This document shows positions 10,818-23,077 of a DNA stretch of 64,000 nucleotides, piece after piece. The first letter of the stretch is position 1. Each line of letters begins with the position of its first letter. The translations under genes and the position numbers were made by a program. Source of the stretch: Diphasiastrum complanatum. Its lineage: Eukaryota; Streptophyta; Lycopodiopsida; Lycopodiales; Lycopodiaceae. Location: assembly GCA_029204225.1 (NCBI GenBank), contig CM055103.1, positions 22,750,663 through 22,814,662 on the forward strand. The letters are read 5' to 3'. The notes under the pieces were generated by a model, which had not been told where the DNA came from, did not search any database, and worked only from the letters and a program-made list of their open reading frames with translations.

Positions 10818-12047
10818 TGTTGGAGAGAGAGGGGGAAAATAAATGATGAACATAAACGAGAAATGAACTCGAACAAGAAACGAACGAGAAACGAACTCGA
10901 ACAGAAAATGTTCGTGCGCAGCGGAATGAACTATACGACTCTCTCCGTAAGCATGATTACGCCTATCAGAATGACAGAACTTTAGTGATAGAAATCATGG
11001 TCATTCTAGATTACGTAGCCAAACATCAATAGATGAAGCGCCAAAAGAATAATTTGTCGCGAATAGCAAGACAAATTATATGTCCCGAATAGCTAGACTG
11101 TGCTCGACTGATAATTAGTCGCAAATGATTCGCGAAAGACAAAACTTTATGTTAATCGTCTATTACCAGTAAGAACAACTAGAAAGGTCAGACAGAATGA
11201 ATGATAAGCATAGCAATATTAACGTAGATCTGAACGTAGAACAACGAACTGTATCAGATTAAGTATATCATGTATACATGTCAATAATGCGGTAGAGCAC
11301 ACTATAGTAGCGGACGAAACTGCGTGCTCTACAAAGCTTATTTCAATCTGTAAAAAAGGAATTAACCTTAATTCTGACAAAATGAAGAAGCAATGCTCAA
11401 GGCATCTACTTCGTTTATGTCGTCTTCTTCTGCTCTCTTCATCATCTTATACATGAATGGTGTCCAGTATATATATATTACATAATATTACAAGTGTGCA
11501 AATGTGAAAGTACAGAGTGGATGTGCTGTCTGTAGGAGATCGTGGGTGGCTGCAATCGTTGTCCAATCTGTTAGCACAACTGCATGGGGTGAGCGTGAAA
11601 AGGGTGCGACGTCAGCCAGTGATGAAGTGAACGTTGGTGATGATGCAAAAAGTGCGTCACTCTTACGAATGGCCTTAGGATAAGATTTAAAGGGTGTCTT
11701 AGCTTTTAGGGCATTTTTGGCATTCTGTAAGATAGTGTCCCCTTTTCGCCTGTCATCTTAAACTGTGTAGGAAAACACAGTGTCGTGATTCTTTCACCTT
11801 TTCTTCGTCTATGCGAATTTGCATGTAAATATGCAGACTGTGTGACAACGTTAGTAAATATGCAGCATGAATGGAGGCAGATTAAAATGGGATTTAGGAG
11901 AGCTAGAGGGAATAAATCCAACAATAACCACCTGTAAACCATTTCCGAGTAGTTCTGCAGACTGTGTAAAAACACGAAGAAAACTGCAGGTTTGGATGAT
12001 CAATTGGATGAAGATTAAAAGTCAATTAGTAGGAGAATAATCCAACA
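10818..12047 (-). repeat. Copia LTR shared by two internal regions
   Basis: On the minus strand the LTR runs from TGTTGGATTATTCTCC at 12047 to CCAACA at 10818, with matching TGTTGG/CCAACA ends. It is preceded by a polypurine tract (AAGGGGGAG, 12048-12056) belonging to copia sequence on its 5' side and followed by the primer-binding site of the copia copy on its 3' side. It is therefore the 3' LTR of one copy and the 5' LTR of the next. Compared with the plus-strand copy at 6737, it carries 124 extra bp at its 5' end (11924-12047) before a second TGTTGG at 11923. A TATA-like ATATATATA lies near 11470-11480. Confidence 0.85.
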
Positions 12048-13650
12048 CTCCCCCTTAATCTGAATCCATGAATGCCTTGACCTTCAAACTTAGTTTTGCA
12101 CAAAACTTTCTATGTGCGTCCAGGCTTAATGCTTTGGTAAAAATGTCTGCTGTCATATCTTGCGTTCGACAGTGTTGCAAGTTAATCTCTTTGTTGAGAA
12201 ATTTGCTTCTGACGTAGTAATACTTGATTTCAACATTTGATATCTGAAAGTACGTTTCTCATCCAAATTGCTTCCTTTGTAGCCTGAGAGGCTGCGATAT
12301 ACTCTGATTCAATGGAAGATAGAGCTATCGATGATTGCTTGCAACTGTTCCATGAAATAGGTCCGTTGTTGAGAAATAATGTAAATCCAAAAGTGGATTT
12401 ACGAGTGTCTACATCTCCTGCCCAACTTGCATATGTGTAACCACTAAGTAAATTGAGTTTGTCATTGTCGACTACTCCATAACAAATGCAAAAGTCCATA
12501 GTAGCTCGAAGATATCTCATAGCTCTGACAAGAGCTTTCCAATGTGTTATATCAGGAATGGTCATAAACTAACTTAATGAGTTGACTGCAAAAGCTATGT
12601 CTGGTCTGGTACATATCATGGCATACATAAGAGATCCTATTGTCGAATGATAAGGATACTCCTTCTCTTGAATTGTTTGAGGACTCTGGTCCTTTGACAA
12701 TTTGAGACCTGGTTCCATTGGTGAGAGAGCTATCTTGCAATTAACCAGATTATATCTAACTAACATATTGTAGATGTATCTCTGTTGAGTAATGTAGATC
12801 AACTTTCAATTTCTGTCTCTTTGGAATTGAATACCAAGGCAGAAATGAGCTTCGCCCAGATCGGTCATGTCGAATTTGGAAGTTAGCATTGTCTTGAAGT
12901 AAACATCCATAAGTACTTTAAGATATGTTGTCTGTACATCCATTTGATGTATTTCCAAATCTACTGCAGTGGCAAATAATAACAAAAGTCGAATAGAAGA
13001 ATGCTTAACTACTGGACTGAAAGTCTTAGTATAATCGACATTATGTACCTGAGAAAATTCTCTGGCAACAAGTCGAGCTTTTCTTCTGTCGATGCTTCCG
13101 TCTGAATTGTACTTGATTTTGAAAATCCATTTGCAATCAACTACATTTTGCTGGCAGGTAATTCGACAGTCGTCCATGTCTGGTTCTTGATAAGAAATGA
13201 ATACTCTTTATCCATAGCTTCTTTCCAAAGATCAGAATCGGGTTGATTGAGCACCTCTTTGACAGTCGTCTCGACAGTCATCGGCTCCTGAATAAAGTAA
13301 GCTGCAGACTCATCACTATACCTATTAGGTGGTCTACTAGTTGTTGATGATATTCTAGGTAATAAAGAAAGTTGATCATTTTAATCATGTTGTAGTTGTT
13401 GAGCTGCAACATCATCATCTTCGGATTTGCTGCTGATAGATTGTTTGTTGTGAGTAGATGAGCTTGGACCTTCAATAGGAATAGTCGACTGAGGAACTGG
13501 AAAGATCAATATGTCGAAAGAGTTGGACATATATATTTATACTTGAATTAATAATCGACTAGTATCATCCTTGTGATACCAGCTCGATCTATACCAGTCT
13601 ACAACTCATATATCTCTTCATATGAATATCCAACCAATAATAAATTTGTA
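12048..13650 (-). pseudogene. Ty1/copia integrase tail-RT-RNase H remnant
   Basis: Reading down the minus strand there is a trace of the integrase C terminus (GYSYEE near 13620), a degenerate linker (13475-13278), and RT start DCKWIFKIKYNSDGSID, KARLVAREFSQVHNVDYTKTFSPVV and HQMDVQTTYL. An internal deletion follows that removes the Y-x-D-D palm and rejoins at KFDMTDLGEAHFCLGIQ. Then come the connection (12802-12569) and RNase H (12565 down to about 12060), including GYTYASWAGDVDTRKS, SSIESEYIAAS and DMTADIFTKALS, ending at the polypurine tract. Several frame changes are present. Same family as the plus copy at 6100-7499. Confidence 0.85.
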
Positions 13651-14086
13651 AGAAAATTGTAATACTCAAACCTGGCTAGTATGAAAATTTTTGATACTTG
13701 CACAACACTTGGAAGAGCTATATCCTTGCCCTTCAAAAGAGAGGCCTTCATGTGGTGGCACATGGTAACACACATCCTACCCTTGGGTTAAAGTGTCATA
13801 AACCATGGAATATGGAACTAGCACGTAGCTGGTCGACACTGCTTGGCACGATGACCAAGTTAATGAGCGGGCCAACAAACGTGGACAAGCGTGGGGTAGA
13901 TGAAGGGGTGCAAGGTGCCCGATGAAAATTGGCATTGGAAACATTTGGTGGGCACAACTTTTCACGGGCTCATATCGACACACCCTGACACAGAATTCTT
14001 GCACAACCTACATCAAGCAAGCTGGCCAATGTTTTGAGGGCACAACAATCACACGCGCACACGAGCATGTAAGTTCGTGGTTATAC

Positions 14087-14134
<48 letters not shown>

Positions 14135-14516
14135 GTCGAGAAACTTATGGGAGAAAAATTCTCAGGTAGAGTGCAAGGCAAGCAAGTGCACATCAGAGAT
14201 ACTTTAGGACACACAGAGGACATGGAACACGACCACCAGTAATTGCTATCGTGTTACCAAGAGATGAGGGGCGGCATGAGCATCCAAACCTCAGAAACCC
14301 TTTACACGCTTTCCTTACCTTCTAATAATAAGTTGTAACTTGTGGTCACTTAAACGTCGATGATAAAGGGACACTGAGTAAATGCGAGGTGCACATCCAA
14401 TGGCAACAATGCACTTTAAGTGAGATAGAGTCTCTTAAAAGTGATTTGTGGGGAGCCTTGGAATGTATCTAGACTCCCTATAATTGAAGAGAGTCTTGTT
14501 GGTGAGCGGGTTCATC
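13651..14516. other. Upstream region of the plastid-protein gene
   Basis: No coding frame supported. It separates the copia remnant from the first ATG of the host gene at 14517, so promoter and 5' leader of that gene should lie here. I did not find a clear TATA box. It contains the TA microsatellite listed next. Confidence 0.4.
14083..14127. repeat. (CATA)n/(TA)n microsatellite
   Basis: Several CATA units run into a pure TA tract of about 27 bp. It lies 390 bp upstream of the start codon of the plastid-protein gene. Confidence 0.95.
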
Positions 14517-15146
14517 ATGATGGCACTAGTAACTATAGCGGCAGCGGCAGCCGGGGGAGCTTCCTTGCACTCCGTCTCTAAATCTCCGCAAAATTTTGTG
14601 GGCAGTCGCTCCCTTCTTCTTCCTCCTCCTCTCCGATGCGATGCTGCTTCCTCGCATTGCTTCAAACAAGTTTACAATTCTTGCAATTACCATCTTCTCA
14701 GGGCAGCAGCATCAGCGTCAGGATCAGTATCAGCAGCTGCTGCTGTGGATCATTCTTCAAAGCCTCATCGACAGCAGCGGCTGTTTGCCTGTTGTTGTTT
14801 CACTCACATTTCTTTAGTACAAGGGTCTGGCAAGATCTTGTTAGGCAATAGGCAGCTGGGCAGTAAGAGTTCAAGGCATCGGCGCTGTGATTGTTGTAGT
14901 AGCAGTGCAAATGATGGATTTGAGGAGTCGCAGCTTGGCAAGGGGTTCAATTTGGAGCAGGAGATGGAAAAAGTGCTGGAGGATGAAGAATCACAGGCGC
15001 TACTTAAAGACTTGGCTGCAGCAACGGAGCGCGTTTCTGCAGCCAGACGCGAGTTAGATCTCATCTTTGAGCAGGAAAAGCGTTTAGCTGAATTGAAGGC
15101 TCGTCTCGAGCATTTGGATGCAACTCAAACTGAGGCCAATGAATTG
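14517..15146 (+). CDS. Predicted plastid membrane protein of unknown function, exon 1
   Basis: Exon 1 codes residues 1-210 of a predicted 398-residue protein. I chose the ATG at 14517 (ATG ATG GCA); the frame is open upstream only to a TAA at 14481. The N terminus is rich in Ala, Ser and Arg with few acidic residues, like a chloroplast transit peptide, and has several Cys and Ser clusters up to about residue 135. From about residue 147 to 210 it is a charged, heptad-like helix (KVLEDEESQALLKDL, then RLAELKARLEHLDATQTE), a likely coiled coil. The exon ends GAA TTG | GTAAGT, phase 0. It resembles uncharacterised plastid proteins of land plants that pair a coiled coil with C-terminal membrane helices. 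That is recalled family knowledge, not a search. Confidence 0.82.
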
Positions 15147-16499
15147 GTAAGTTTTTCGCATAACTGCAATTTGCTGTAGCTCAATGAATAGTCCTAGTCT
15201 TCAGGTCTTTCGCAGTCTGATGCAAGAAACGTGGCTGCACTGAAGCTTTGATAGCCTTGTTAGCCACGCAAAGAGAAGAACGGAGTGAACGTGGTATCAG
15301 TGTTTCTCAGAGTCATGACGGGGTTAACAGTGTGGGAGCTTGGGGCTTTGTTGAGGTTGTTATGCATCTGTTCTTATCTGAGACGCCTTGGCATGGGTAG
15401 ATATGTGGTAGCGTTTGGTTCCATTGGATTACAAACATTCTTTTCAAACACTTAAGTTTCATTCATAGAGCATGTAATTTGTGAATTTGTAGTTTGAAAT
15501 TAGCAGAATACTTTTGATAATAAAAGTAACGTAAGGAGGTCAAAAACATAACTAAGGTCCTATGCAATTATTTAAGTGACTGTAAAGTATGATAAATGCA
15601 TTACTAACACAGAAGGTTATATGATTGAGTTTAGGAAGCTGCGAAAAAATAACAAATTGGGCGTAATTGTGAAGCAGAGGTACTAAGTTGCTACAGGCCC
15701 ACTATAGAAGGACTTATTTATCTCAATTACAACTAACGTTCTCTCATAGCTTTTCTGAACTATTGTCGATATCCTCTTCAATGTCATCCCCTATTGCATA
15801 TCAAATGGAACATGCTCGGACTTAACCTCATTCAACAGGATGCCTCTTTCTTCTCTCTTGCTCAGCAAATAAAGATTAGAATGTGTTCCAACTAGCTTTT
15901 TTTTTATCTACTAGGCAAATCTAATTCTTTTCTTGTGTGAATGTTGGAGAAAGTGCACCAGCTATTCTGACAAGGAGAAGTGCTCTCTCTTAGCTCAATA
16001 CTTGTAAAGTCGACTTTTGTAGTTTTGGCATACTCAGAGTCTCACACCAATGGGCCTGAAGGATGATCCTTGATAAGCAATTCAAGCGTAAATGGCCAAT
16101 GGTTGACCTTTAGCTGAATGATTAGTTAGAAGGATGTGACTAGGTGACTAGGTGACTAGGTCTTGAATCTTAACAGCTAGTATGCCCTTTATCCAATCTT
16201 GATGTTTTTGATGTACATTTTGTGAAGATATTTAATACCGTAAATTTTCCAGGGCTCCTGCCGCTTTTGCGTTGCATGTTTCTGTAGTCAATTTTTCCTT
16301 ATGTAGGTGAGTTCTTTATGTGTTCATTATCTAACTTCAGTTCAGATCGGAATCAGCTTCTGAGCCATCAAAGGTTTTGGGCCCACGAACCTTATTTGTT
16401 GATCGTCAGACTGATGTGAAGGAGTATCCTAAAACATTTTGACACAGGCTGCTAAGTCACATTTGCAGTTCAAGAGACCCTCACGGGTTGGGAGTCAGG

Positions 16500-17240
16500 A
16501 ATTTGTGCGACTATCAGGCAACATGGCGACGGACATGATGTCTATACAGGACCCCAGCCAGGATCATCAGAAGCTTGAAGGATCCAACTATTCGTGGCGG
16601 AGTTGGAAGATGAAACTCATTTGAAAGTAAGGGGGCTATGGGTACTAGTTGAGGGATCCGAGGCTGTAGATCTTAATGAGGAGAGTTGGCTGTTCAAGCT
16701 GAAGCTGCTTTTGGGAAGGAGAACAAGGCTTACCATGCTTTCTGCTTATTGCTTGTAGACTTAGCGGTATCACATTTGCAATCAGCGCAATCAGCAAAGA
16801 GGGTATAGGACCAGCTCCGCTCTACCCACAAAGCAAAAGGGTGGTCATCCAGCATCTTGCTCTTTCAAAGGCAATCAGCTGGCATCAAGATGAGCAAAGG
16901 CGATTGCATGGCTGCTTACTTGGTCAAGACACCATGTAATTTGGGCCAATACTTCGGACTTCAAACAGAGGAAAAAGAGTTTCAAGAAAGTTTGACAGCA
17001 TAATATTTGTGGCAGAAGAAAGAGCTACCCAGAAAGCTTAAAGAGGCCACCCAAAGCCCAAAACATCAATTTTGGTAGCAAGCGTTTATCCAAAAAATAT
17101 GATGTCAATGGAAGAAACAATGCTCTGAACCTTGTTCAAGTACCATAGGGAAGAAAGGCATAGGGTCTACAAAAATCAACTATGGAGCAGGGGCAAAATT
17201 GAAAGTTATAAAAGGCCAGATTGGTGCCCAAGTTGTTCTT
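16500..17240 (+). pseudogene. Degenerate Ty1/copia gag inside intron 1
   Basis: At 16523 a frame begins MATDMMSIQDPSQ and continues HQKLEGSNYSWRSWKMKLI. This is the conserved opening of copia gag (L.G.NY..W...M...L). Downstream, several stops and frame changes break the sense, though patches such as ILRTSNRGK remain. No LTR, protease or pol was recognised. Same sense as the host gene, so it could be transcribed within the intron. Confidence 0.6.
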
Positions 17241-20133
17241 AGGTTGAAGCCATTGACTTCAAAGGAGTAGAAACTCGCCCATCGACACTTTTGGTTCAGG
17301 TTACCAGATGCTCTCTTCTCCCCAAGCATTCACATGGCATGGCTCGGGGGCTAGATCCAGGATTGATCTAGGATTGGTTAGGAGGTTTTGCTCCTACATG
17401 TCTCCTGTTGTGTTTTCCTATCCTCATCTTAGGGGTTTTCCCTAGTGGTCATTACAAGATGGCTCCTCGTCTTACAAAAAATCGCATCTGTATCTTCCAA
17501 CTGCTCTAACAAATTAGATCATACTCTAGGCGCTAGGGATATGCATAACATTTATTTCAACCCAGAGATTATGGGATATCCACTTGCATTTCCAATCCCT
17601 AAATTCAATATCCTCTAATTGTTGTACTAGCAATTGCTAATTAATCAACACAAACAGAGGTAAAACAGATATATAGGACTACTATACATGTGTGCATAAC
17701 AAAGAATCCATGACCATTCTCTAAGATAGCATACCAACACATTCCGAAAACCAAATTCAGAAGACTATATTGATCTAATTTTTTATTTCTTAATCATTCA
17801 TTTTTTTTGGTAGCACTAAATCTGCTCACTACTCTGAACCACTGACCATCTCTGGATCAAAGTGATGATTTGATCATGGAATGAGGCAAATGAGAGATGG
17901 ATAAAAAATGGGTAAGTTAGTGAAGAATACTTCACTTTCATGTGAACCGGCTGTTGTAGTCTATGATACTATCCCACAACATGCCAGCTTATTTAAGTTT
18001 CAACCAGCTCAAACTGTCTATCACCAACAGCCCATTGAATTTGATTTCCTCTCAATCTGGTATATGTTATCTAGAATTCAATACATCCAGATCTGTAATC
18101 CAAGAGGTCCAATTTACAAGAAATGTTAGATTTACAACCTAACATCAGTTCTCAAAGACCCGTCTGATCTTTGAATAAAAGGTATTCTAGTTATTCCTTC
18201 CCTCCTTTTCTGATTAGTCACTGGACTAATGGAGTTTTGGACAACCTTAATAACCAACTCCATGAACTATTGCTATCTTTAAAGTTCGCAATACGATTCT
18301 ATCATAAAATTCGTAACTGCATCCTCGAACTTAAGGCAAGATTGGCTAGCAGACAAGCTATACAAAATAAGCTGGTAAATTTCAGTTGTCATTTGGATAC
18401 ATTAAGTTGATTTAAAAGGAATCCTCAATAATAATTGACAAATTTTCCTTTTGTCACGCTTAGAATATCACTTTCAAGCTAGCTCATAGATAGATTCACA
18501 CTCTGAGACAGTTCCTGCTATCTAGTAAATCATCTATTTACAATCTTCCTTATTTATTGAAATAAATATGGAGATCACTGCTCAAGCCACGCCAATCAGT
18601 ATGAGCGAGAAGTCTATGAACCAGATACAAAAATTCAACGATTTGACTTTTGACATCAACTGATCGCAATAAAGAGTTTTCAGTCGTTATCGAATTGTAC
18701 ATAAGAATAATTAGATCCATCAATGATCAAAATCATAATAATGTGCCATGGTCACTCCAGCTATTATACAAGTTCCCAATATTACGGTTGTGACCCTAAC
18801 CTCAAAGTTGTCGCAACTTAACCCAACCAAGATAACGATTGACATGTTGGCTAGGGAAAGCCTTGGCACCATGTGCAGTCATTGCATTGTCAACAACCAC
18901 TACCGAGACAGACATTCAATAGGCAGACACGCGAACACTAGTATGCCTATCAATAGAAACTGATGGCTAGTCTGTGACTCTATTGAATGTTGGTTTAACC
19001 ATGCCCAAGTGATGCTTTACATCACGCAAGCGTCTATTCACATCTCAGAACTATGTTCTCGCCAAAGACTGGTATGAGGCAGAATAGACTTTTGAAAATA
19101 GGTAACTGAGTGCCCTAATACAAGGCAAAAATATTTTCAGACCCATGCATGGGTGAAGTCCTTCCATGCACAAAAATCAGCGAGACGAGAAATGTGAGAG
19201 GCGTAGTGAGAGAGATAAAGCCACAGTGAAAGAGGCAAAAATAGCAACCGTGAGCAAGGCGAGCAATCCAAGAAAATGCATCCAGTCTACTCATGCCTCC
19301 CAATGTTCTGATCTCAAGAATGCATGCAATTGCTGTGCCTGCTCATAGGTTGCCCTCCAGCGCTCTACCTCAGCAAGTCAGACAAAAAAAGCCAGCCATT
19401 TCGAGCGATCTAACAACCATTTCTACCGATCTGTGTCCCTGTCAAAACTCGGTGGCAGGTGGGCAAACAAGTTACCTCACTCATGCATGATGCTCTATGC
19501 TCTGATGTAGGCATCCTAATCACCCATCAAGAAAGATTTCCTTGTACATTAGCTACCGGAGTTGGAAACAAACTCCAAAAAATTTGATGTTTTCAATAAT
19601 ACCAAGCATGCAAATGTTTCCAGCGTAACTCACCCTATTCAAAAGCAAACTGGCTTTAAATTATCGTAAAGCTAATAATCATTCTGAAAGAGGGATTACA
19701 CACACCAATCCATATACATGTACTACCAGTTTTCAGGAAAATTTGAAATCAATACTGCTGCAATTCAATTCTTGAAGGTACTCAACCTCCTATAGCAATA
19801 ATGAGCCATAATGATCCTATCACCATTGCACAATAATCAGGTCATGCATTAGGAAAATCAAAGAATGGTCACATTCTTGGACAAGCGCCCATCGAAATTG
19901 GTCCACATGCTTGGTCTTCTAGAAGCCTCCCTTCTCCATTGCTTGGATCTTTACCATGCATGACCCACTTTCATATCACAGTAAGGTCTTCCACAAGATC
20001 CAAACCTGACATGAACCCAATACTGTCAATGGAGAACAACAAGGAGTAGTTGACTAACCGCATGCAACTAACCGTCCAGCCACAGAACATTCTCTAATGT
20101 TTTTCCCTAAAACGGGAGTTATCCTGTATCGAT

Positions 20134-20570
20134 ATCCACGATTCTCATCTAGGACTTGGCGGCTGGCCATGTCATCCCATGCTACCATAGCCCGAATCCT
20201 AGAACCAGGGTCCAGAAGAATCCCAAGCCTATCAGAAGGACTAGTCCAACCATACAAATAATGTCGTTAACCACTCTTATATAGTCACAACCCAACTTAT
20301 ATTTCTGAAGAATGCTTGTGGGATTACCAACTGAAGAGTGCTTATGGGATTACCAACTCTCCATGCATGTTCGTGTAACGGTCTTGAGACTTATCCTTAT
20401 CCTAAGTCTTAGACTTAGTATCAAAGTCTCAATCACTAAGAGTGTCCCTCTACCCTAAGTCCAACTCTGACTATATCATATTAGGCTCTGGTTAATTGTC
20501 TCCATTTGACCCCAGCATGACCCTAGTCTCAGGCTTGGACATAACAGGCGGTTATTGAGTGTTCGTCACC
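20134..20570 (+). repeat. Dispersed repeat, copy A (partner at 55590-55990)
   Basis: Shares a run of ordered motifs with 55590-55990 in the same orientation: GCCATGTC near the start, AAGAGTGCTTAT, CTCCATGCATG (CCCCATGCATG in copy B), GGCTTATCC-type blocks, GTCTCAA with AC.AAG.GT.TCCCT, TTGACCC, and a GGACAT...G.TTGTTGCCTAG/TTATTGAG tail. Similarity is patchy, with indels. Likely an old LTR or MITE family. Its class is not determined. Confidence 0.5.
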
Positions 20571-21618
20571 TTACTTTGGTTGGCTTTGACAATGGGGAAT
20601 CATAACAGTTGTTATCTTTATTCATTTGTTGTGATTTTGCAAAGAAGAATATTGGTTATTTAATGACTTATATTTGCTTAGATTGTTACAATCATGTAAT
20701 AAGCATTGGATCCCTTTGTCTATTTTAAGCTTATGATGGCTTTTCAAGAGTATTCTTGGTAGTTATTTTTTTTTGTAACTCTTGTATTTTGTTCTTCAAT
20801 TTTGGCTTGTTTCTATTTTACCATATATAAGATTGAAGTTCTTGCTATATGATCTTACATATGTGAATGCTCTGGGTTGTTTGGCTATTTGGAGTATGTT
20901 TGTGTGCCCTTGGACGTATCCTTTTGCATTCTCCTTACATTTATGGACTATATGAATGGCTTGTTATTTCATTGGATATGACATTCCTCTCCATTATTCA
21001 TGTCGAACTTAATGAGCATGAGTCCATTTGACATTTGTGCACCATAAGAATCTTTGGGGATCTCTTTGTTGCACTTGTATTCGGGGATTTCTTTCCTCTT
21101 CTACATAGTGTGTCAATCCATTGATATTCGTGCCATGAATAGCCGCCATAGGGTCATTACCAAGTTCGTACGATACATGCACATTAGTGATACGCTATCA
21201 TATCTGCGCTATACATTGGCGTCTCTCATCAGTATCTCTTTGTATGCAACCACAGCATTTCCATTGCGTATAATATATATCCATCATTTGGTGCTTTTAT
21301 TGATGCCTTCATTTGCAACTTTTGCTCAACATGATTGGCATGGTGTCTATTTGCATACAGCAAACTGCTTAATCTATGCTGCAGCTATCCATTACATGCT
21401 GTAGCACAATCCACTGCAAGTAGGGCTACTCCTCTGATAGTTCTTTCAGCACTGTTACTAGAACTGTGCATTCATTCGTGCTACTTCTCATATTGCAGTT
21501 TCTATCATCCATCATTTCAGCTATTATGTGAAATGGTGCTTTCCAAGGATTTTGCCCTTCTGGCAGCGTGGTCTTTCTCTTTTGTCCTCTTTATATCGAT
21601 AATGCCCTTTTAAGGGGG

Positions 21619-21625
<7 letters not shown>

Positions 21626-21651
<26 letters not shown>

Positions 21652-21675
21652 TTGGGGGGGGGGTTGGGGGGAGGG
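21626..21675. repeat. (TG)n tract followed by poly-G runs
   Basis: About 12 TG units run into G10, TT, G6, A, G3 (21654-21675). The G runs are enough to form an intramolecular G-quadruplex on the plus strand. It lies in intron 1, about 1 kb before exon 2. Confidence 0.9.
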
Positions 21676-22701
21676 TATTTGTAAGCATTTTGGGCCTCAT
21701 TGTGCTTAGATTAATTGCAGAGTAAAGTTAACTTCCATTCGTGCTCTTACTGAGTTTCAAGCTTAGTTCAATTCATCAGCTCCTTCATCGACATTGCCAT
21801 ACTGCAATCTCTTTAGTTAATTTTTCTTACAGTGCATTTTGCCAGGTGTTTTGATCATAAGTGTTACTAAAACACATCCATTAAACCTAGCAATCTCCTC
21901 TTCCTTTGTTAATGCTTTATCCTGTCCACTCAACAAAGCCACTGGCCCAGAAGAATGAACTTGGGATGGCCTATTTATACTGGCGTCATCCCCTGAACTT
22001 GGGCTGAGCATAGCTTCCATAGCCTAGATCTACCTCTTCCAGCCTTTTGTAACACTTTCAAAAACTGAAAATCTAAGCCTCGATTTGGTATACCTCTACA
22101 CATTACTGTAATAGTTGGGCCCTTGTTGGATTTGTGCTTGTTACAAAGAGCTGTCTCGACATCCCAACTGATGAAACCAGGTCTACAATTTAGATGATGT
22201 AGTTTACAAACTACTGGTACAGAATTGTTATTTTGATCAATTGTATCTATTTGGTATGTTATTGGCCTTCATTTCACAGACTAAGGTTAGTCTCAATTGA
22301 CTTTTTGAAAGTATTCAATCTTCTCTCTCTATATGTTTGCGATTGGTTCCAGTAAAAGAAACATCCATCCATCAACTTGCTGCTACTAGATGTGCATAGA
22401 ACTGGCATGCAAAAATGCAGATGCACTTGAATGTAAACTCATACATAAAATGCTCGATACACGAGTTCCAAGTCAAAGTAGAGAAAATTGTGTAAAGAGG
22501 AGGTTTTTCCATCTGATTTTATTTGCATAAAAATAGAACTTCAAAGTTGCTATTTACTTTTGAAAGGACTTTTGAATTGTCTTCCAGAAGAAAAGTTCAT
22601 TTACATTTTGGAACTCCAATTACATTCTTGAAATCATTGTTTTGGTTTCATACTTTTTTCTTTTTCAAAAAATGATTGCTATGCGCTTGCTGTGATGAAA
22701 G

Positions 22702-23077
22702 GTTGCAAATTGCGAGAGGGATTTTGCAGCAGCTGAACTTGAAGTAGCAGCTGCAGAATTGTCTCTTGTAACTGCTCGGGCTGGTGATAGCCTTCAGGCT
22801 TTTACCAACACGGCAAAAACTGAAGCAGTTGATAACAATTTTGAGCGGATAGAGTCAATTCGGGCTGCTGCTGTGTCTGCACTTGGTGGTGTGTCTGCAA
22901 GTCTACCTTTTGCAATTGCTAGTGGCCAAGGGTTAGACTTAAACTTCTTCCTAAGTGAAGGCAGCATACTTGTCAGCTGTGCTTTATTTGGTGTGTGCTT
23001 TCGATACATAGTCAGGAGGGATCTTGACAATATTCAGCTCAAAGCAGGTGCTGCAGCTGCTTTTGGTTTAGTAAGAG
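22702..23077 (+). CDS. Predicted plastid membrane protein of unknown function, exon 2
   Basis: Begins after the AG at 22700-22701 in phase 0 and codes residues 211-335 plus one base. It extends the coiled coil with an Ala/Glu-rich stretch (RDFAAAELEVAAAEL). Then come hydrophobic segments at about 264-284 (AAAVSALGGVSASLPFAIAS) and 292-313 (ILVSCALFGVCFRYIV), followed by RRDLDNIQLKAGAAAAFGLV. The RRDLD-QLK-GAAAAF block is, as I recall, the best conserved part of plastid proteins of this kind. The donor is GTAAGAG | GTAAAA, leaving phase 1. The joined frame with exons 1 and 3 has no stop, which supports all the splice sites. Confidence 0.83.

Larger units (their letters stand above)
15147..22701 (+). 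other. Intron 1 of the plastid-protein gene (about 7.6 kb)
   Basis: Starts GTAAGT and ends ...GATGAAAG before GTTGCAAATTGC. Contents: a degenerate copia gag (about 16500-17240), one copy of a dispersed repeat (20134-20570) and a TG/poly-G tract (21626-21675). The rest is AT-rich DNA in which I see no gene. Short frames at 17908-18410 and 21054-21613 have no recognisable features. A small triplication of GACTAGGT lies at about 16137-16162. Confidence 0.75.

Noticed and set aside
14484-14516. An upstream non-ATG (TTG) start for the plastid protein
   Set aside because: Plant nuclear genes start at ATG; the ATG at 14517 is the first in frame.
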